Assembly (NCBI GenBank): GCA_023053545.1
Contig: JAKZAN010000005.1
Span: 62,001 to 126,000 of the forward strand
Length of the DNA: 64,000 nt
From: Lepidurus packardi
Lineage: Eukaryota > Arthropoda > Branchiopoda > Notostraca > Triopsidae
Direction of reading: 5' to 3'
Shown in pieces: positions 29,320 through 44,365 of the stretch. Each line of letters begins with the position of its first letter. The stretch's first letter is position 1. The notes beneath the pieces are model-generated. The model ran no database searches, was not told the DNA's origin, and saw only the letters and a program-made list of their open reading frames with translations. The translations under genes and the position numbers were made by a program.

Positions 29320-31800
29320 CGGACTTAATTAATTTCATACGGACTGAATTAATTCATTACGGACTTAATTAATCGATTACGGACTGAATTAATTCCTAAC
29401 GTACTGAACTTATTCCTTACGGACTGAATTAATTCCTTACGGACTGAATTAATTCCTTACGGACTGAATTAATTCCTTACGGACTGAATTAATACCTTAC
29501 TGACTAAATTAAATCCTTACGGACTGAATTAATTCCTTACGGACTGAATTAATTAATTACGGACTGAATTAATTCCTTACTGACTGAATTAAACCCTTAC
29601 GGACTGAATTAATTCCTTACGGACTGAATTAGTTCCTTAAGGACTGAATTAATTCCTTACCGACTGAATTAATTCCTTACGGACTGAATTAATACCTTAC
29701 GGACTGAATGAAATCCTTACGGACTGAATTAATTCCTTACGGACTGAATTAATTCCTTACGGACTGAATTAATTCCTTGCTGACTGAATTAATTCCTTAC
29801 GGACTGAATTAATTGCTTACGGACTGAATTAATTCCTTACGGACTGAATTAATTCCTTACGGACTTAATTAATTCCTTACGTACTTAATTAATTCCTTAC
29901 GGTCTGAATTAATTCCGTACGGATTTTATTACTTCCTTACGGACTTAATTAATTCCTTACGAACTGAAATAATTCCTTACGGACTGAATTAATTCCTTAC
30001 GGACTGAATTAATTCCTTACTGACTGAATTAATTCCTTACGGACTGAATTAATTAATTTCGGACTGAATTAATTCCTTACTGACTGAATTAAATCCTTAC
30101 GGACTGAATTAATTCCTTACGGACTTAATTAATTCCTTACGAACTGAATTAATTCCTTACGGACTGAATTAATTCCTTACGGACTGAATTAATTCCTTAC
30201 GGACTGAATTAATTCCTTACTGACTGAATTAATTCCTTACGGACTGAATTAATCCATTACGGACTGAATTAATTCCTTACGGACTGAATTAATTCCTTAC
30301 GGACGGAATTAATTCCTTAATTAATTCCTTTCGGACTGAATTAATTCCTTAATTAATTCCTTTCGGACTGAATTAATTCATTACGGACTTAATTAATTTC
30401 ATACGGACTGAATTAATTCATTACGGACTTAATTAATCGATTACGGACTGAATTAATTCCTAACGTACTGAACTTATTCCTTACGGACTGAATTAATTCC
30501 TTACGGACTGAATTAATTCCTTACGGACTGAATTAATTCCTTACGGACTGAATTAATACCTTACTGACTAAATTAAATCCTTACGGACTGAATTAATTCC
30601 TTACGGACTGAATTAATTAATTACGGACTGAATTAATTCCTTACTGACTGAATTAAACCCTTACGGACTGAATTAGTTCCTTAAGGACTGAATTAATTCC
30701 TTACCGACTGAATTAATTCCTTACGGACTGAATTAATACCTTACGGACTGAATGAAATCCTTACGGACTGAATTAATTCCTTACGGACTGAATTAATTCC
30801 TTACGGACTGAATTAATTCCTTGCTGACTGAATTAATTCCTTACGGACTGAATTAATTGCTTACGGACTGAATTAATTCCTTACGGACTGAATTAATTCC
30901 TTACGGACTTAATTAATTCCTTACGTACTTAATTAATTCCTTACGGTCTGAATTAATTCCGTACGGATTTTATTACTTCCTTACGGACTTAATTAATTCC
31001 TTACGAACTGAAATAATTCCTTACGGACTGAATTAATTCCTTACGGACTGAATTAATTCCTTACTGACTGAATTAATTCCTTACGGACTGAATTAATTAA
31101 TTTCGGACTGAATTAATTCCTTACTGACTGAATTAAATCCTTACGGACTGAATTAATTCCTTACGGACTTAATTAATTCCTTACGAACTGAATTAATTCC
31201 TTACGGACTGAATTAATTCCTTACGGACTGAATTAATTCCTTACTGACTGAATTAATTCCTTACCGACTGAATTAATTCCTTACGGACTGAATTAATACC
31301 TTACGGACTGAATGAAATCCTTACGGACTGAATTAATTCCTTACGGACTGAATTAATTCCTTACGGACTGAATTAATTCCTTGCTGACTGAATTAATTCC
31401 TTACGGACTGAATTAATTGCTTACGGACTGAATTAATTCCTTACGGACTGAATTAATTCCTTACGGACTTAATTAATTCCTTACGTACTTAATTAATTCC
31501 TTACGGTCTGAATTAATTCCGTACGGATTTTATTACTTCCTTACGGACTTAATTAATTCCTTACGAACTGAAATAATTCCTTACGGACTGAATTAATTCC
31601 TTACGGACTGAATTAATTCCTTACTGACTGAATTAATTCCTTACGGACTGAATTAATTAATTTCGGACTGAATTAATTCCTTACTGACTGAATTAAATCC
31701 TTACGGACTGAATTAATTCCTTACGGACTTAATTAATTCCTTACGAACTGAATTAATTCCTTACGGACTGAATTAATTCCTTACGGACTGAATTAATTCC
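29320..31800 (+). repeat. Higher-order repeat block, about 1.06-kb and 560-bp offsets
   Basis: The private variant ccttgctgactg occurs at 29,775, 30,819 and 31,379, giving offsets of 1,044 and 560 bp. The variant cctaacgtactg at 29,395 and 30,459 gives 1,064 bp, so one 20-bp monomer was lost between these markers in the second copy. The third copy lacks the first half of the unit. This reads as nested duplication followed by partial loss. Confidence 0.85.
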
Positions 31801-34800
31801 TTACTGACTGAATTAATTCCTTACGGACTGAATTAATTCCTTACAGACTGAATTAATTCCTTACGGACTGAATTAATTCCTTTCGGACTTAATTAATTCC
31901 TTACGTACTTAATTAATTCCTTACGGTCTGAATTAATTCCGTACGGATTTTATTAATTCCTTACGGACTGAATTAATTCCTTACGAACTGAATTAATTCC
32001 TTACGGACTGAATTAATTCTTTACGGACTGAATTAATTCCTTAAAGACTGAATTAATTCCTTATGGACTTAATTAGTTCCGTAAGGAATGAATTAATTAA
32101 TTACGGACTGAAATAATTCCCTACGGACTGAATTAATTATTTACGGACTGAAATAATTCCTTACGGACTGTATTAATTCCTTACGGACTGAGTTAATTCC
32201 TTACGGACTGAATTAATTTCATACGGACTGAATTAATTCATTACGGACTTAATTAATCGATTACGGACTGAATTAATTCCTTACGGACTGAATTAATTGA
32301 TTACTGACTGAATTAATTCCTTACGGACTGAATTAATTCCTTACGGACTGAATTAATTTCATACGGACTGAATTAATTCCTTACGGACTTAATTAATCGA
32401 TTACGGACTGAATTAATTCCTTACGGACTGAATTAATTCCTTACTGACTGAATTAATTCTTTAGGATTTATTGAATTCCTTTCTTACTGAATTAACTACT
32501 TACGGACTGAATTAATTCCTTACGTACTTAATTAATTCCTTACGGTCTGAATTAATTCCGTACGGATTTTATTAATTCTTTACGGACTGAATTAATTCAT
32601 TACGGACTTAATTAATCCATTTCGGACTGAATTATTTCTTTACGTACTGAAGTTATTCCTTACGGACTGAATTAATTCCTTACGGACTGAATTAGTTCCT
32701 TAATTAATTCCTTACGGACTGAATTAATTTCATACGGACTGAATTACTTCATTACGGACTTAATTAATCGATTACGGACTTAATTAATCCATTACAGACT
32801 GAATTAATTCCTTACGGACTGAATTAATTCCTTACTGACTGAATTAATTCCTTACGGACTTAATTAATTCCTTACAGACTGAATTAATTCCTTACGGACT
32901 GAATTAATTCCTTTCGGACTTAATTAATTCCTTACGTACTTTATTAATTCCTTACGATCTGAATTAATTCCGTACGGATTTTATTAATTCCTTACGGACT
33001 GAATTAATTCCGTACGGATTTTATTAATTCCTTACGGACTGACTAAATTCCTTACGAACTGAATTAATTCCTTACGGACTGAATTAATTCTTTACGGACT
33101 GAATTAATTCCTTACGGACTGAATTAATTCCTTACGGACTGAATTAATTTCATACGGACTGAATTAATTCATTACGGACTTAATTAATCGATTACGGACT
33201 GAATTAATTCCTTACGGACTGAATTAATTCCTTACTGACTGAATTAATTCCTTACGGACTGAATTAATTCCTTACGGACTGAATTAATTTCATACGGACT
33301 GAATTAATTCCTTACGGACTTAATTAATCGATTACGGACTGAATTAATTCCTTACGGACTGAATTAATTCCTTACTGACTGAATTAATTCTTTAGGATTT
33401 ATTGAATTCCTTTCTTACTGAATTAACTACTTACGGACTGAATTAATTCCTTACGTACTTAATTAATTCCTTACGGTCTGAATTAATTCCGTACGGATTT
33501 TATTAATTCTTTACGGACTGAATTAATTCATTACAGACTTAATTAATCCATTTCGGACTGAATTATTTCTTTACGTACTGAAGTTATTCCTTACGGACTG
33601 AATTAATTACTTACGGACTGAATTATTTCCTTACATACTGAAATAATTCCTTACGGACTGAATTAATTCCTTACGGACTGAATTAGTTCCTTAATTAATT
33701 CCTTACGGACTGAATTAATTTCATACGGACTGAATTACTTCATTACGGACTTAATTAATCGATTACGGACTTAATTAATCCATTACAGACTGAATTAATT
33801 CCTTACGGACTGAATTAATTCCTTACTGACTGAATTAATTCCTTACGGACTTAATTAATTCCTTACAGACTGAATTAATTCCTTACGGACTGAATTAATT
33901 CCTTTCGGATTTAATTAATTCCTTACGTACTTTATTAATTCCTTACGGTCTGAATTAATTCCGTACGGATTTTATTAATTCCTTACGGACTGAATTAATT
34001 CCGTACGGATTTTATTAATTCCTTACGGACTGAATAAATTCCTTACGAACTGAATTAATTCCTTACGGACTGAATTAATTCTTTACGGACTGAATTAATT
34101 CCTTAAAGACTGAATTAATTCCTTATGGACTTAATTAGTTCCGTAAGGAATGAATTAATTAATTACGGACTGAAATAATTCCCTACGGACTGAATTAATT
34201 AATTACGGACTGAAATAATTCCTTACGAACTGAATTAATTCCTTACGGACTGAGTTAATTCCTTACGGACTGAATTAATTCCTTTCGGACTGAATTAATT
34301 CCTTTCGGACTGAATTAATTCCTTACGGACTGAATTAATTCCTTTCGGACTTAATTAATTCCTTACGTACTTTATTAATTCCTTAGGGTCTGAATTAATT
34401 CCGTACGGATTTTATTAATTCCTTACGGACTGAATAAATTCCTTACGAACTGAATTAATTCCGTACGGATTTTATTAATTCCTTACGGACTGAATTTATT
34501 CATTACGGACTTAATTAATCCATTACAGACTGAATTATTTCCTTACGTATTGAAGTTATTCCTTACGGACTGAATTAATTCCTTAAGTACTGAAATAATT
34601 CCTTACGGACTGAATTAATTCCTTACGGACTGAATTAATTCCTTACGGACTTAATTAATTCCTTACGTACTTAATTAATTCCTTACGGTCTGAATTAATT
34701 CCGTACGGATTTTATTAATTCCTTACGGACTGAATTAATTCCTTACGAACTGAATTAATTCCTTACGGACTGAATTAATTCTTTACGGACTGAATTAATT

Positions 34801-36909
34801 CCTTAAAGACTGAATTAATTCCTTATGGACTTAATTAGTTCCGTAAGGAATTAATTAATTAATTACGGACTGAAATAATTCCCTACGGACTGAATTAATT
34901 AATTACGGACTGAAATAATTCCTAACGGACTGAATTAATTCCTTACGGACTGAATTAATTTCATACGGATTGAATTAATTCATTACGGACTTAATTAATC
35001 CATTACGGACTGAATTAATTCCTTACGTACTGAACTTATTCCTTACGGACTGAATTAATTCCTTACGGACTGAATTAATTCCTTACTGACTGAATTAATT
35101 CTTTAGGATTTATTGAATTCCTTTCTTACTGAATTAACTACTTACGGACTGAATTAATTCCTTACGTACTTAATTAATTCCTTACGGTCTGAATTAATTC
35201 CGTACGGATTTTATTAATTCCTTACGGACTGAATTAATTCATTACGGACTTAATTAATCCATTTCGGACTGAATTATTTCTTTTTCGTACTGAAGTTATT
35301 CTTTACGGACTGAATTAATTACTTACGGACTGAATTATTTCCTTACATACTGAAATAATTCCTTACGGACTGAATTAATTCCTTACGGACTGAATTAATT
35401 CCTTAATTAATTCCTTACGGACTGAATTAATTTCATACGGACTGAATTAATTCCGTACGGATTTTATTAATTCCTTACGGACTGAATAAATTCCTTACGG
35501 ACTTAATTAATCGATTACGGACTGAATTAATTCCTTACGTACTTTATTAATTCCTTACGGTCTGAATTAATTCCGTACGGATTTTATTAATTCCTTACGG
35601 ACTGAATTAATTCCGTACGGATTTTATTAATTCCTTACGGACTGAATAAATTCCTTACGAACTGAATTAATTCCGTACGGATTTTATTAATTCCTTACGG
35701 ACTGAATTTATTCATTACGGACTTAATTAATCCATTACAGACTGAATTATTTCCTTACGTATTGAAGTTATTCCTTACGGACTGAATTAATTCCTTACGT
35801 ACTGAAATAATTCCTTACGGACTGAATTAATTCCTTACGGACTGAATTAATTCCTTACGGACTGAATTAAATCCTTAATTAATTCCTTACGGACTGAATT
35901 AATTCCTTACGGACTGAATTAATACCTTACTGACTGAATTAAATCCTTACGGACTGAATTAATTCCTTACGGACTGAATTAATACCTTACTGACTGAATT
36001 AAATCCTTACGGACTGAATTAATTCCTTACGGACTGAATTAATTAATTACGGACTGAATTAATTCCTTACTGACTGAATTAAATCCTTACGGACTGAATT
36101 AATTCCTTACGGACTGAATTAGTTCCTTAAGGACTGAATTAATTCCTTACGGACTGAATTAATTCCTTTCGGACTTAGTTAATTCCTTACGTACTTAATT
36201 AATTCCTTACGGTTTGAATTAATTCCGTACGGATTTTATTAATTCCTTACGGACTGAATTAATTCATTACGGACTTAATTAATCCATTACGGACTGAATT
36301 ATTTCCTTATGTACTGAAGTTATTCCTTACGGACTGAATTAATTCCTTACGTACTGAAATAATTCCTTACGGACTGAATTAATTCCTTACGGACTGAATT
36401 AATTCCTTACGGACTGAATTAATTCCTTAATTAATTCCTTACGGACTGAATTAATTTCATACGGACTGAATTAATTCATTACGGACTTAATTAATCGATT
36501 ACGGACTGAATTAATTCCTTACGTACTGAACTTATTCCTTACGGACTGAATTAATTCCTTACGGACTGAATTAATTCCTTACGGACTGAATTAATTCCTT
36601 ACGGACTGAATTAATTCCTTACGGACTGAATTAATTCCTTACGGACTGAATTAATTCCTTACGGACTGAATTAATACCTTACGGACTGAATGAAATCCTT
36701 ACGGACTGAATTAATTCCTTACGGACTGAATTAATTCCTTACTGACTGAATTAATTCCTTACGGACTTAATTAATTCCTTACGGACTTAATTAATTCCTT
36801 ACGTACTTAATTAATTCCTTACGGTCTGAATTAATTCCGTACGGATTTTATTAATTCCTTACGGACTGAATTAATTCCTTACGAACTGAATTAATTCCTT
36901 ACGGACTGA

Positions 36910-39900
36910 ATTAATTCATTACGGACTTAATTAAATCCTTACAGACTGAATTAATTCCTTATGGACTTAATTAGTTCCGTAAGGAATGAATTAATTAATT
37001 ACGGACTGAATTAATTCATTACGGACTTAATTAATCGATTACGGACTGAATTAATTCCTTACGGACTGAATTAATTCCTTACTGACTGATTTAATTCCTT
37101 ACGCACTGAATTAATTCCTTACGGACTGAATTAATTTCAAACGGACTGAATTAATTCATTACGGACTTAATTAATCGATTACGGACTGAATTAATTCCTT
37201 ACGGACTTAATTAATTCCTTACGTACTTAATTAATTCCTTACGGTCTGAATTAATTCCGTTCGAATTTTATTAATTCCTTACGGACTGAGATAATTCCTT
37301 ACTGACTGAATTAATTCCTTACGGACTGAATTAATTCCTTACGGACTGAATTAATTTCTTAAGGACTGAATTAATTCCTTAATTCCTTAATTAATTCCTT
37401 ACGGACTGAATTAATTTCATCCGGACTGAATTAATTCATTACGCACTTAATTAATCCATTACGGACTAAATTATTTCCTTACGTATTGAAGTTATTCCTT
37501 ACGGACTGAATTAATTCCTTACGGACTGAATTAATTCCTTACGGACTGAATTAATTCCTTACGGACTGAATTAATTCCTTACGTACTGAATTAATATCTT
37601 ACGGACTTAATTAATTCCTTACGGACTGAATTAATTCCTTACGGACTTAATTAATTCCTTACGGACTTAATTAATTCCTTACGTACTTAATTAATTCCTT
37701 ACGGTCTGAATTAATTCCGTACGGATTTAATTAATTCCTTACGGACTGAATTAATTCCTTACGGACTGAATTAATTCATTATGGACTTAATTAATTCCGT
37801 AAGGAATGAATGAATTAATTACGGACTGAAATAATTCCTTACGGACTGAATTAATTCCTTACGAACTGAATTAATTCCTTACGGACTGAATTAATTCCTT
37901 ACGGACTGAATTAATTCCTTACGGACTGAATTAGTTCCTTACATACTGAATTAATTCTTTAGGATTTATTGAATTCCTTTCTTACTGAATTAACTACTTA
38001 CGGACTGAATGAATTCCTTACGGACTGAATTAATTCCGTACGGATTTTATTAATTCCTTACGGACTGAATTAATTCCTTACGAACTGAATTAATTCCTTA
38101 CGGACTTAATTAATTCCTTACGTACTTAATTAATTCCTTACGGTCTGAATTAATTCCGTACGGATTTTATTAATTCCTTACGGACTGAATTAATTCCTTA
38201 CGAACTGAATTAATTCCTTACGGACCGAATTAATTCATTACGGACTTAATTAAATCCTTACAGACTGAATTAATTCCTTATGGACTTAATTAGTTCCGTA
38301 AGGAAGGAATTAATTAATTACGGACTGAAATAATTCCTTACGGACTGAATTAATTAATTACGGACTGAAATAATTCCTTACGGACTGAATTAATTCCTTA
38401 CGGACTGAGTTAATTCCTTACGGACTGAATTAATTTCATATGGACTGAATTAATTCATTACGGACTTAATTACACGATTACGGACTGAATTAATTCCCTA
38501 CGGACTGAATTAATTCATTACGGACTTAATTAAATCCTTACAGACTGAATTAATTCCTTATGGACTTAATTAGTTCCGTAAGGAATGAATTAATTAATTA
38601 CGGACTGAATTAATTCATTACGGACTTAATTAATCGATTACGGACTGAATTAATTCCTTACGGACTGAATTAATTCCTTACTGACTGAATTAATTCCTTA
38701 CGCACTGAATTAATTCCTTACGGACTGAATTAATTTCAAACGGACTGAATTAATTCATTACGGACTTAATTATTCGATTACGGACTGAATTAATTCCTTA
38801 CGGACTTAATTAATTCCTTACGTACTTAATTAATTCCTTACGGTCTGAATTAATTCCGTTCGAATTTTATTAATTCCTTACGGACTGAGATAATTCCTTA
38901 CTGACTGAATTAATTCCTTACGGACTGAATTAATTCCTTACGGACTGAATTAATTTCTTAAGGACTGAATTAATTCCTTAATTCCTTAATTAATTCCTTA
39001 CGGACTGAATTAATTTCATCCGGACTGAATTAATTCATTACGCACTTAAATAATCCATTACGGACTAAATTATTTCCTTACGTATTGAAGTTATTCCTTA
39101 CGGACTGAATTAATTCCTTACGGACTGAATTAATTCCTTACGGACTGAATTAATTCCTTACGGACTGAATTAATTCCTTACGTACTGAATTAATATCTTA
39201 CGGACTTAATTAATTCCTTACGGACTGAATTAATTCCTTACGGACTTAATTAATTCCTTACGGACTTAATTAATTCCTTACGTACTTAATTAATTCCTTA
39301 CGGTCTGAATTAATTCCGTACGGATTTAATTAATTCCTTACGGACTGAATTAATTCCTTACGGACTGAATTAATTCATTATGGACTTAATTAATTCCGTA
39401 AGGAATGAATGAATTAATTACGGACTGAAATAATTCCTTACGGACTGAATTAATTCCTTACGAACTGAATTAATTCCTTACGGACTGAATTAATTCCTTA
39501 CGGACTGAATTAATTCCTTACGGACTGAATTAGTTCCTTACATACTGAATTAATTCTTTAGGATTTATTGAATTCCTTTCTTACTGAATTAACTACTTAC
39601 GGACTGAATGAATTCCTTACGGACTGAATTAATTCCGTACGGATTTTATTAATTCCTTACGGACTGAATTAATTCCTTACGAACTGAATTAATTCCTTAC
39701 GGACTTAATTAATTCCTTACGTACTTAATTAATTCCTTACGGTCTGAATTAATTCCGTACGGATTTTATTAATTCCTTACGGACTGAATTAATTCCTTAC
39801 GAACTGAATTAATTCCTTACGGACCGAATTAATTCATTACGGACTTAATTAAATCCTTACAGACTGAATTAATTCCTTATGGACTTAATTAGTTCCGTAA

Positions 39901-40740
39901 GGAAGGAATTAATTAATTACGGACTGAAATAATTCCTTACGGACTGAATTAATTAATTACGGACTGAAATAATTCCTTACGGACTGAATTAATTCCTTAC
40001 GGACTGAGTTAATTCCTTACGGACTGAATTAATTTCATATGGACTGAATTAATTCATTACGGACTTAATTACACGATTACGGACTGAATTAATTCCCTAC
40101 GGACTGAATTAATTCATTACGGACTTAATTAAATCCTTACAGACTGAATTAATTCCTTATGGACTTAATTAGTTCCGTAAGGAATGAATTAATTAATTAC
40201 GGACTGAATTAATTCATTACGGACTTAATTAATCGATTACGGACTGAATTAATTCCTTACGGACTGAATTAATTCCTTACTGACTGAATTAATTCCTTAC
40301 GCACTGAATTAATTCCTTACGGACTGAATTAATTTCAAACGGACTGAATTAATTCATTACGGACTTAATTATTCGATTACGGACTGAATTAATTCCTTAC
40401 GGACTTAATTAATTCCTTACGTACTTAATTAATTCCTTACGGTCTGAATTAATTCCGTTCGAATTTTATTAATTCCTTACGGACTGAGATAATTCCTTAC
40501 TGACTGAATTAATTCCTTACGGACTGAATTAATTCCTTACGGACTGAATTAATTTCTTAAGGACTGAATTAATTCCTTAATTCCTTAATTAATTCCTTAC
40601 GGACTGAATTAATTTCATCCGGACTGAATTAATTCATTACGCACTTAAATAATCCATTACGGACTAAATTATTTCCTTACGTATTGAAGTTATTCCTTAC
40701 GGACTGAATTAATTCCTTACGGACTGAATTAATTCCTTAC
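36910..40740 (+). repeat. Higher-order repeat, 1,599-bp unit, two full copies plus a partial third
   Basis: The variant ccgttcgaatttt occurs at 37,257, 38,856 and 40,455, two successive offsets of 1,599 bp. The gatttattgaattcctttc junction (37,963 and 39,562) and tttcatatggactg (38,434 and 40,033) share that offset. The third copy breaks off near 40,740. This is the longest and cleanest HOR unit I could measure here. Confidence 0.9.
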
Positions 40741-42580
40741 GGACTGAAGTTATTCCTTACGGACTGAATTAATTCCTTACGGACTGAATTAATACCTTAC
40801 GGACTTAATTAATTCCTTACGGACTGAATTAATTCCTTACGGACTTAATTAATTCCTTACGTACTTAATTAATTCCTTACGTACTTAATTAATTCCTTAC
40901 GGTCTGAATTAATTCCGTACGGATTTAATTAATTCCTTACGGAATGAATGAATTAATTACGGACTGAAATAATTCCTTACGGACTGAATTAATTCCTTAC
41001 GAACTGAATTAATTCCTTACGGACTGAATTAATTCCTTACGGACTGAATTAATTCCTTACGGACTGAATTAGTTCCTTACATACTGAATTAATTCTTTAG
41101 GATTTATTGAATTCCTTTCTTACTGAATTAACTACTTACGGACTGAATGAATTCCTTACGGACTGAATTAATTCCTTACGGAATTAATTAATTCCTTACG
41201 GACTGAATTAATTCCTTACGGACTGAATTAATTCCTTACGAACTGAATTAATTCCTTACGGACTTAATTAATTCCTTATGTACTTAATTAATTCCTTACG
41301 GTCTGAATTAATTCCGTACGGATTTTATTAATTCCTTACGGACTGAATTAATTCCTTACGAACTGAATAAATTCCTTACGGACCGAATTAATTCATTACG
41401 GACTTAATTAAATCCTTACAGACTGAATTAATTCCTTACGGACTTAATTAGTTCCGTAAGGAAGGAATTAATTAATTACGGACTGAAATAATTCCTTACG
41501 GACTGAATTAATTAATTACGGACTGAAATAATTCCTTACGGACTGAATTAATTCCTTACGGACTGAGTTATGTCCTTACGGACTGAATTAATTTCATACG
41601 GACTGAATTAATTCATTACGGACTTAATTAATCGATTACGGACTGAATTAATTCCTTACGGACTGAATTAAATCCTTACTGACTGAATTAATTCCTTACG
41701 GACTGAATTAATTCCTTACTGACTGAATTAATTCCTTACGGACTTAATTAATTCCTTACGTACTTAATTAATTCCTTACGGTCTGAATTAATTCCGTACG
41801 GATTTAATTAATTCCTTACGGACTGAATTAATTCCTTACGGACTGAATTAATTCATTATGGACTTAATTAATTCCGTAAGGAATGAATGAATTAATTACG
41901 GACTGAAATAATTCCTTACGGACTGAATTAATTCATTACGAACTGAATTAATTCCTTACGGACTGAATTAATTCCTTACGGACTGAATTAATTCCTTACG
42001 GACTGAATTAGTTCCTTACATACTGAATTAATTCTTTAGGATTTATTGAATTCCTTTCTTACTGAATTAACTACTTACGGACTGAATGAATTCCTTACGG
42101 ACTGAATTAATTCCTAAAGGAATTAATTAATTCCTTACGGACTGAATTAATTCCTTACGAACTGAATTAATTCCTTACGGACTTAATTAATTCCTTACGA
42201 TCTGAATTAATTCCTTACTGACTGAATTAATTCCTTAATTAATTCCTTACGGACTGAATTAATTTCATCCGGACTGAATTAATTCATTACGCACTTAATT
42301 AATCCATTACGGACTGAATTATTTCCTCACGTATTGAAGTTATTCCTTACGGACTGAATTAATTTCATACGGACTGAATTAATTCATTACGGACTGAATT
42401 AATTCATTACGGACTTAATTAATTCCTTACGTACTTAATTAATTCCTTACGGTCTGAATTAATTCCGTTCGGATTTTATTAATTCCTTACGGACTGAATT
42501 AATTCCTTACTGACTGAATTAATTCCTTACGGACTGAATTAATTCCTTACGGACTGAATTAATTCCTTACGGACTGAATT

Positions 42581-42640
42581 AATTCCTTAATTCCTTAATT
42601 AATTCCTTAATTCCTTAATTAATTCCTTAATTCCTTAATT
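42581..42640 (+). repeat. Three consecutive identical variant monomers lacking CGGAC
   Basis: Three successive 20-mers of aattccttaattccttaatt replace the usual monomer. This variant occurs singly elsewhere (for example near 3,807, 5,897 and 10,097), so the run of three indicates single-monomer-scale amplification. It removes the CpG from three monomers in a row. Confidence 0.85.
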
Positions 42641-44238
42641 AATTCCTTACGGACTGAATTAATTTCATCCGGACTGAATTAATTCATTACGCACTTAATT
42701 AATCCATTACGGACTAAATTATTTCCTTACGTATTGAAGTTATTCCTTACGGACTGAATTAATTCCTTACGGACTTAATTAATTCCTTACGGACTGAAAA
42801 AATTCCTTACCGACTTAATAAATTTCTTACGGACTTAATTAATTCCTTACGGACTGAATTAATTCCTTACGGAATTAATTAATTCCTTACGGACTGAATT
42901 AATTCCTTACGAACTGAATTAATTCCTTACTGACTGAATTAATTCCTTACGGACTGAATTAATTCCTTACGGACTGAATTAATTCATTATGGACTTAATT
43001 AATTCCGTAAGGAATGAATGAATTAATTACGGACTGAAATAATTCCTTACGGACTGAATTAATTCCTTACGAACTGAATTAATTCCTTACGGACTGAATT
43101 AATTCCTTACGGACTGAATTAATTCCTTACGGACTGAATTAGTTCCTTACTGACTGAATTAATTCTTGAGGATTTATTGAATTCCTTTCTTACTGAATTA
43201 ACTACTTACGGACTGAATGAATTCCTTACGGACTGAATTAATTCCTTACGGAATTAATTAATTCCTTACGGACTGAATTAATTCCTTACGAACTGAATTA
43301 ATTCCTTACTGACTGAATTAATTCCTTACGGACTGAATGAATTCCTTACGGACTGAATTAATTCCTTACGGACTGAATTAATTCCTTAATTCCTTAATTA
43401 ATTCCTTACGGACTGAATTAATTTCATCCGGACTGAATTAATTCATTACGCACTTAATTAATCCATTACGGACTAAATTATTTCCTTACGTATTGAAGTT
43501 ATTCCTTACGGACTGAATTAATTCCTTCCGGACTGAATTAATTCTTTAGGATTTATTGAATTCCTTTCTTACTGAATTAACTACTTACGGACTGAATGAA
43601 TTCCATACGGACTGAATTAATTCCTTACGGAATTAATTAATTACTTACGTACTTAATTAATTCCTTACGGTCTGAATTAATTCCGTACGGATTTTATTAA
43701 TTCCTTACGGGCTGAATTAATTCCTTACGATCTGAATTAATTCCTTACTGACTGAATTAATTCCTTACGGACTGAATGAATTCCTTACGGACTGAATTAA
43801 TTCCTTACGGACTGAATTAATTCCTTAATTAATTCCTTACGGACTGAACTAATTTCATCCGGACTGAATTAATTCATTACGCACTTAATTAATCCATTAC
43901 GGACTGAATTATTTCCTCACGTATTGAAGTTATTCCTTACGGACTGAATTAATTTCATACGGACTGAATTAATTCATTACGGACTGAATTAATTCATTAC
44001 GGACTTAATTAATTTATTACGGACTGAATTAATTCCTTATGTACTGAACTTATTCCTTACGGACTGAATTAATTCCTTACGGACTGAATTAATTCCTTAC
44101 GGACTGAATTAATTCCTTACGGACTGAATTAATACCTTACGGACTGAATTAAATCCTTACGGACTGAATTAATTCCTTACGGACTGAATTAATTCCTTAC
44201 GGACTGAATTAATTCCTTACGGACTGAATTAATTCCTT

Positions 44239-44246
44239 ACGGACTT

Positions 44247-44250
<4 letters not shown>
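44239..44250 (+). repeat. Target-site duplication, left copy
   Basis: The 12-mer acggacttaatt lies directly against the T run (the A tail on the minus strand). It carries the cttaatt variant, as does the right copy. Its right boundary is uncertain by two T's, which could belong to the tail. Confidence 0.88.

Positions 44251-44279
<29 letters not shown>
44249..44279 (-). other. Poly(A) tail of the LINE (31 T's on the plus strand)
   Basis: An uninterrupted run of 31 T's joins the satellite to the 3' UTR. The first two T's may belong to the target site. An unbroken tail of this length is typical of recent target-primed reverse transcription, since such runs usually decay by slippage and substitution. 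Confidence 0.95.
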
Positions 44280-44284
<5 letters not shown>

Positions 44285-44318
44285 TAACAGGCGTAGGCTC
44301 GCGCCTATTGCCTCAAGC

Positions 44319-44324
44319 TTTATT
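44319..44324 (-). promoter_or_regulatory. Polyadenylation signal AATAAA
   Basis: The plus strand reads tttatt, which is AATAAA on the LINE sense strand, about 40 nt before the A tail. It is the only such hexamer I noticed in the 3' UTR and is well placed to direct 3' end formation of the LINE transcript. Confidence 0.7.
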
Positions 44325-44365
44325 AAATATGCCTTCTGTACATTGTCAATAATTTTAAAAAAATT

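Larger units (their letters stand above)
1..44250 (+). repeat. 20-bp satellite array, left arm
   Basis: This is an uninterrupted head-to-tail array of a 20-bp monomer, consensus aattaattccttacggactg, about 2,200 copies by length. Each monomer has an AT-only half (aattaatt, itself a palindrome) and a more GC-rich half (ccttacggac) with a single CpG. Common variants are cttaatt for ctgaatt, ccgtacggattt, ccttacgtactt, cattacgg, ttatggac and ttacagac. All monomers share one orientation. There is no open reading frame of note, because TAA occurs in aattaatt on both strands and the 20-bp period rotates through all frames. The array runs off the left edge. I infer constitutive heterochromatin; a centromeric role is possible but not shown by the sequence. 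Confidence 0.98.

Noticed and set aside
1..44250. CRISPR-like array (short regular repeats)
   Set aside because: There are no unique spacers; the repeats are contiguous 20-mers, and the setting with a LINE is eukaryotic.
1..44250. Satellite encoding a repetitive protein
   Set aside because: aattaatt gives TAA on both strands, and the 20-bp period puts it in every frame within 60 nt.
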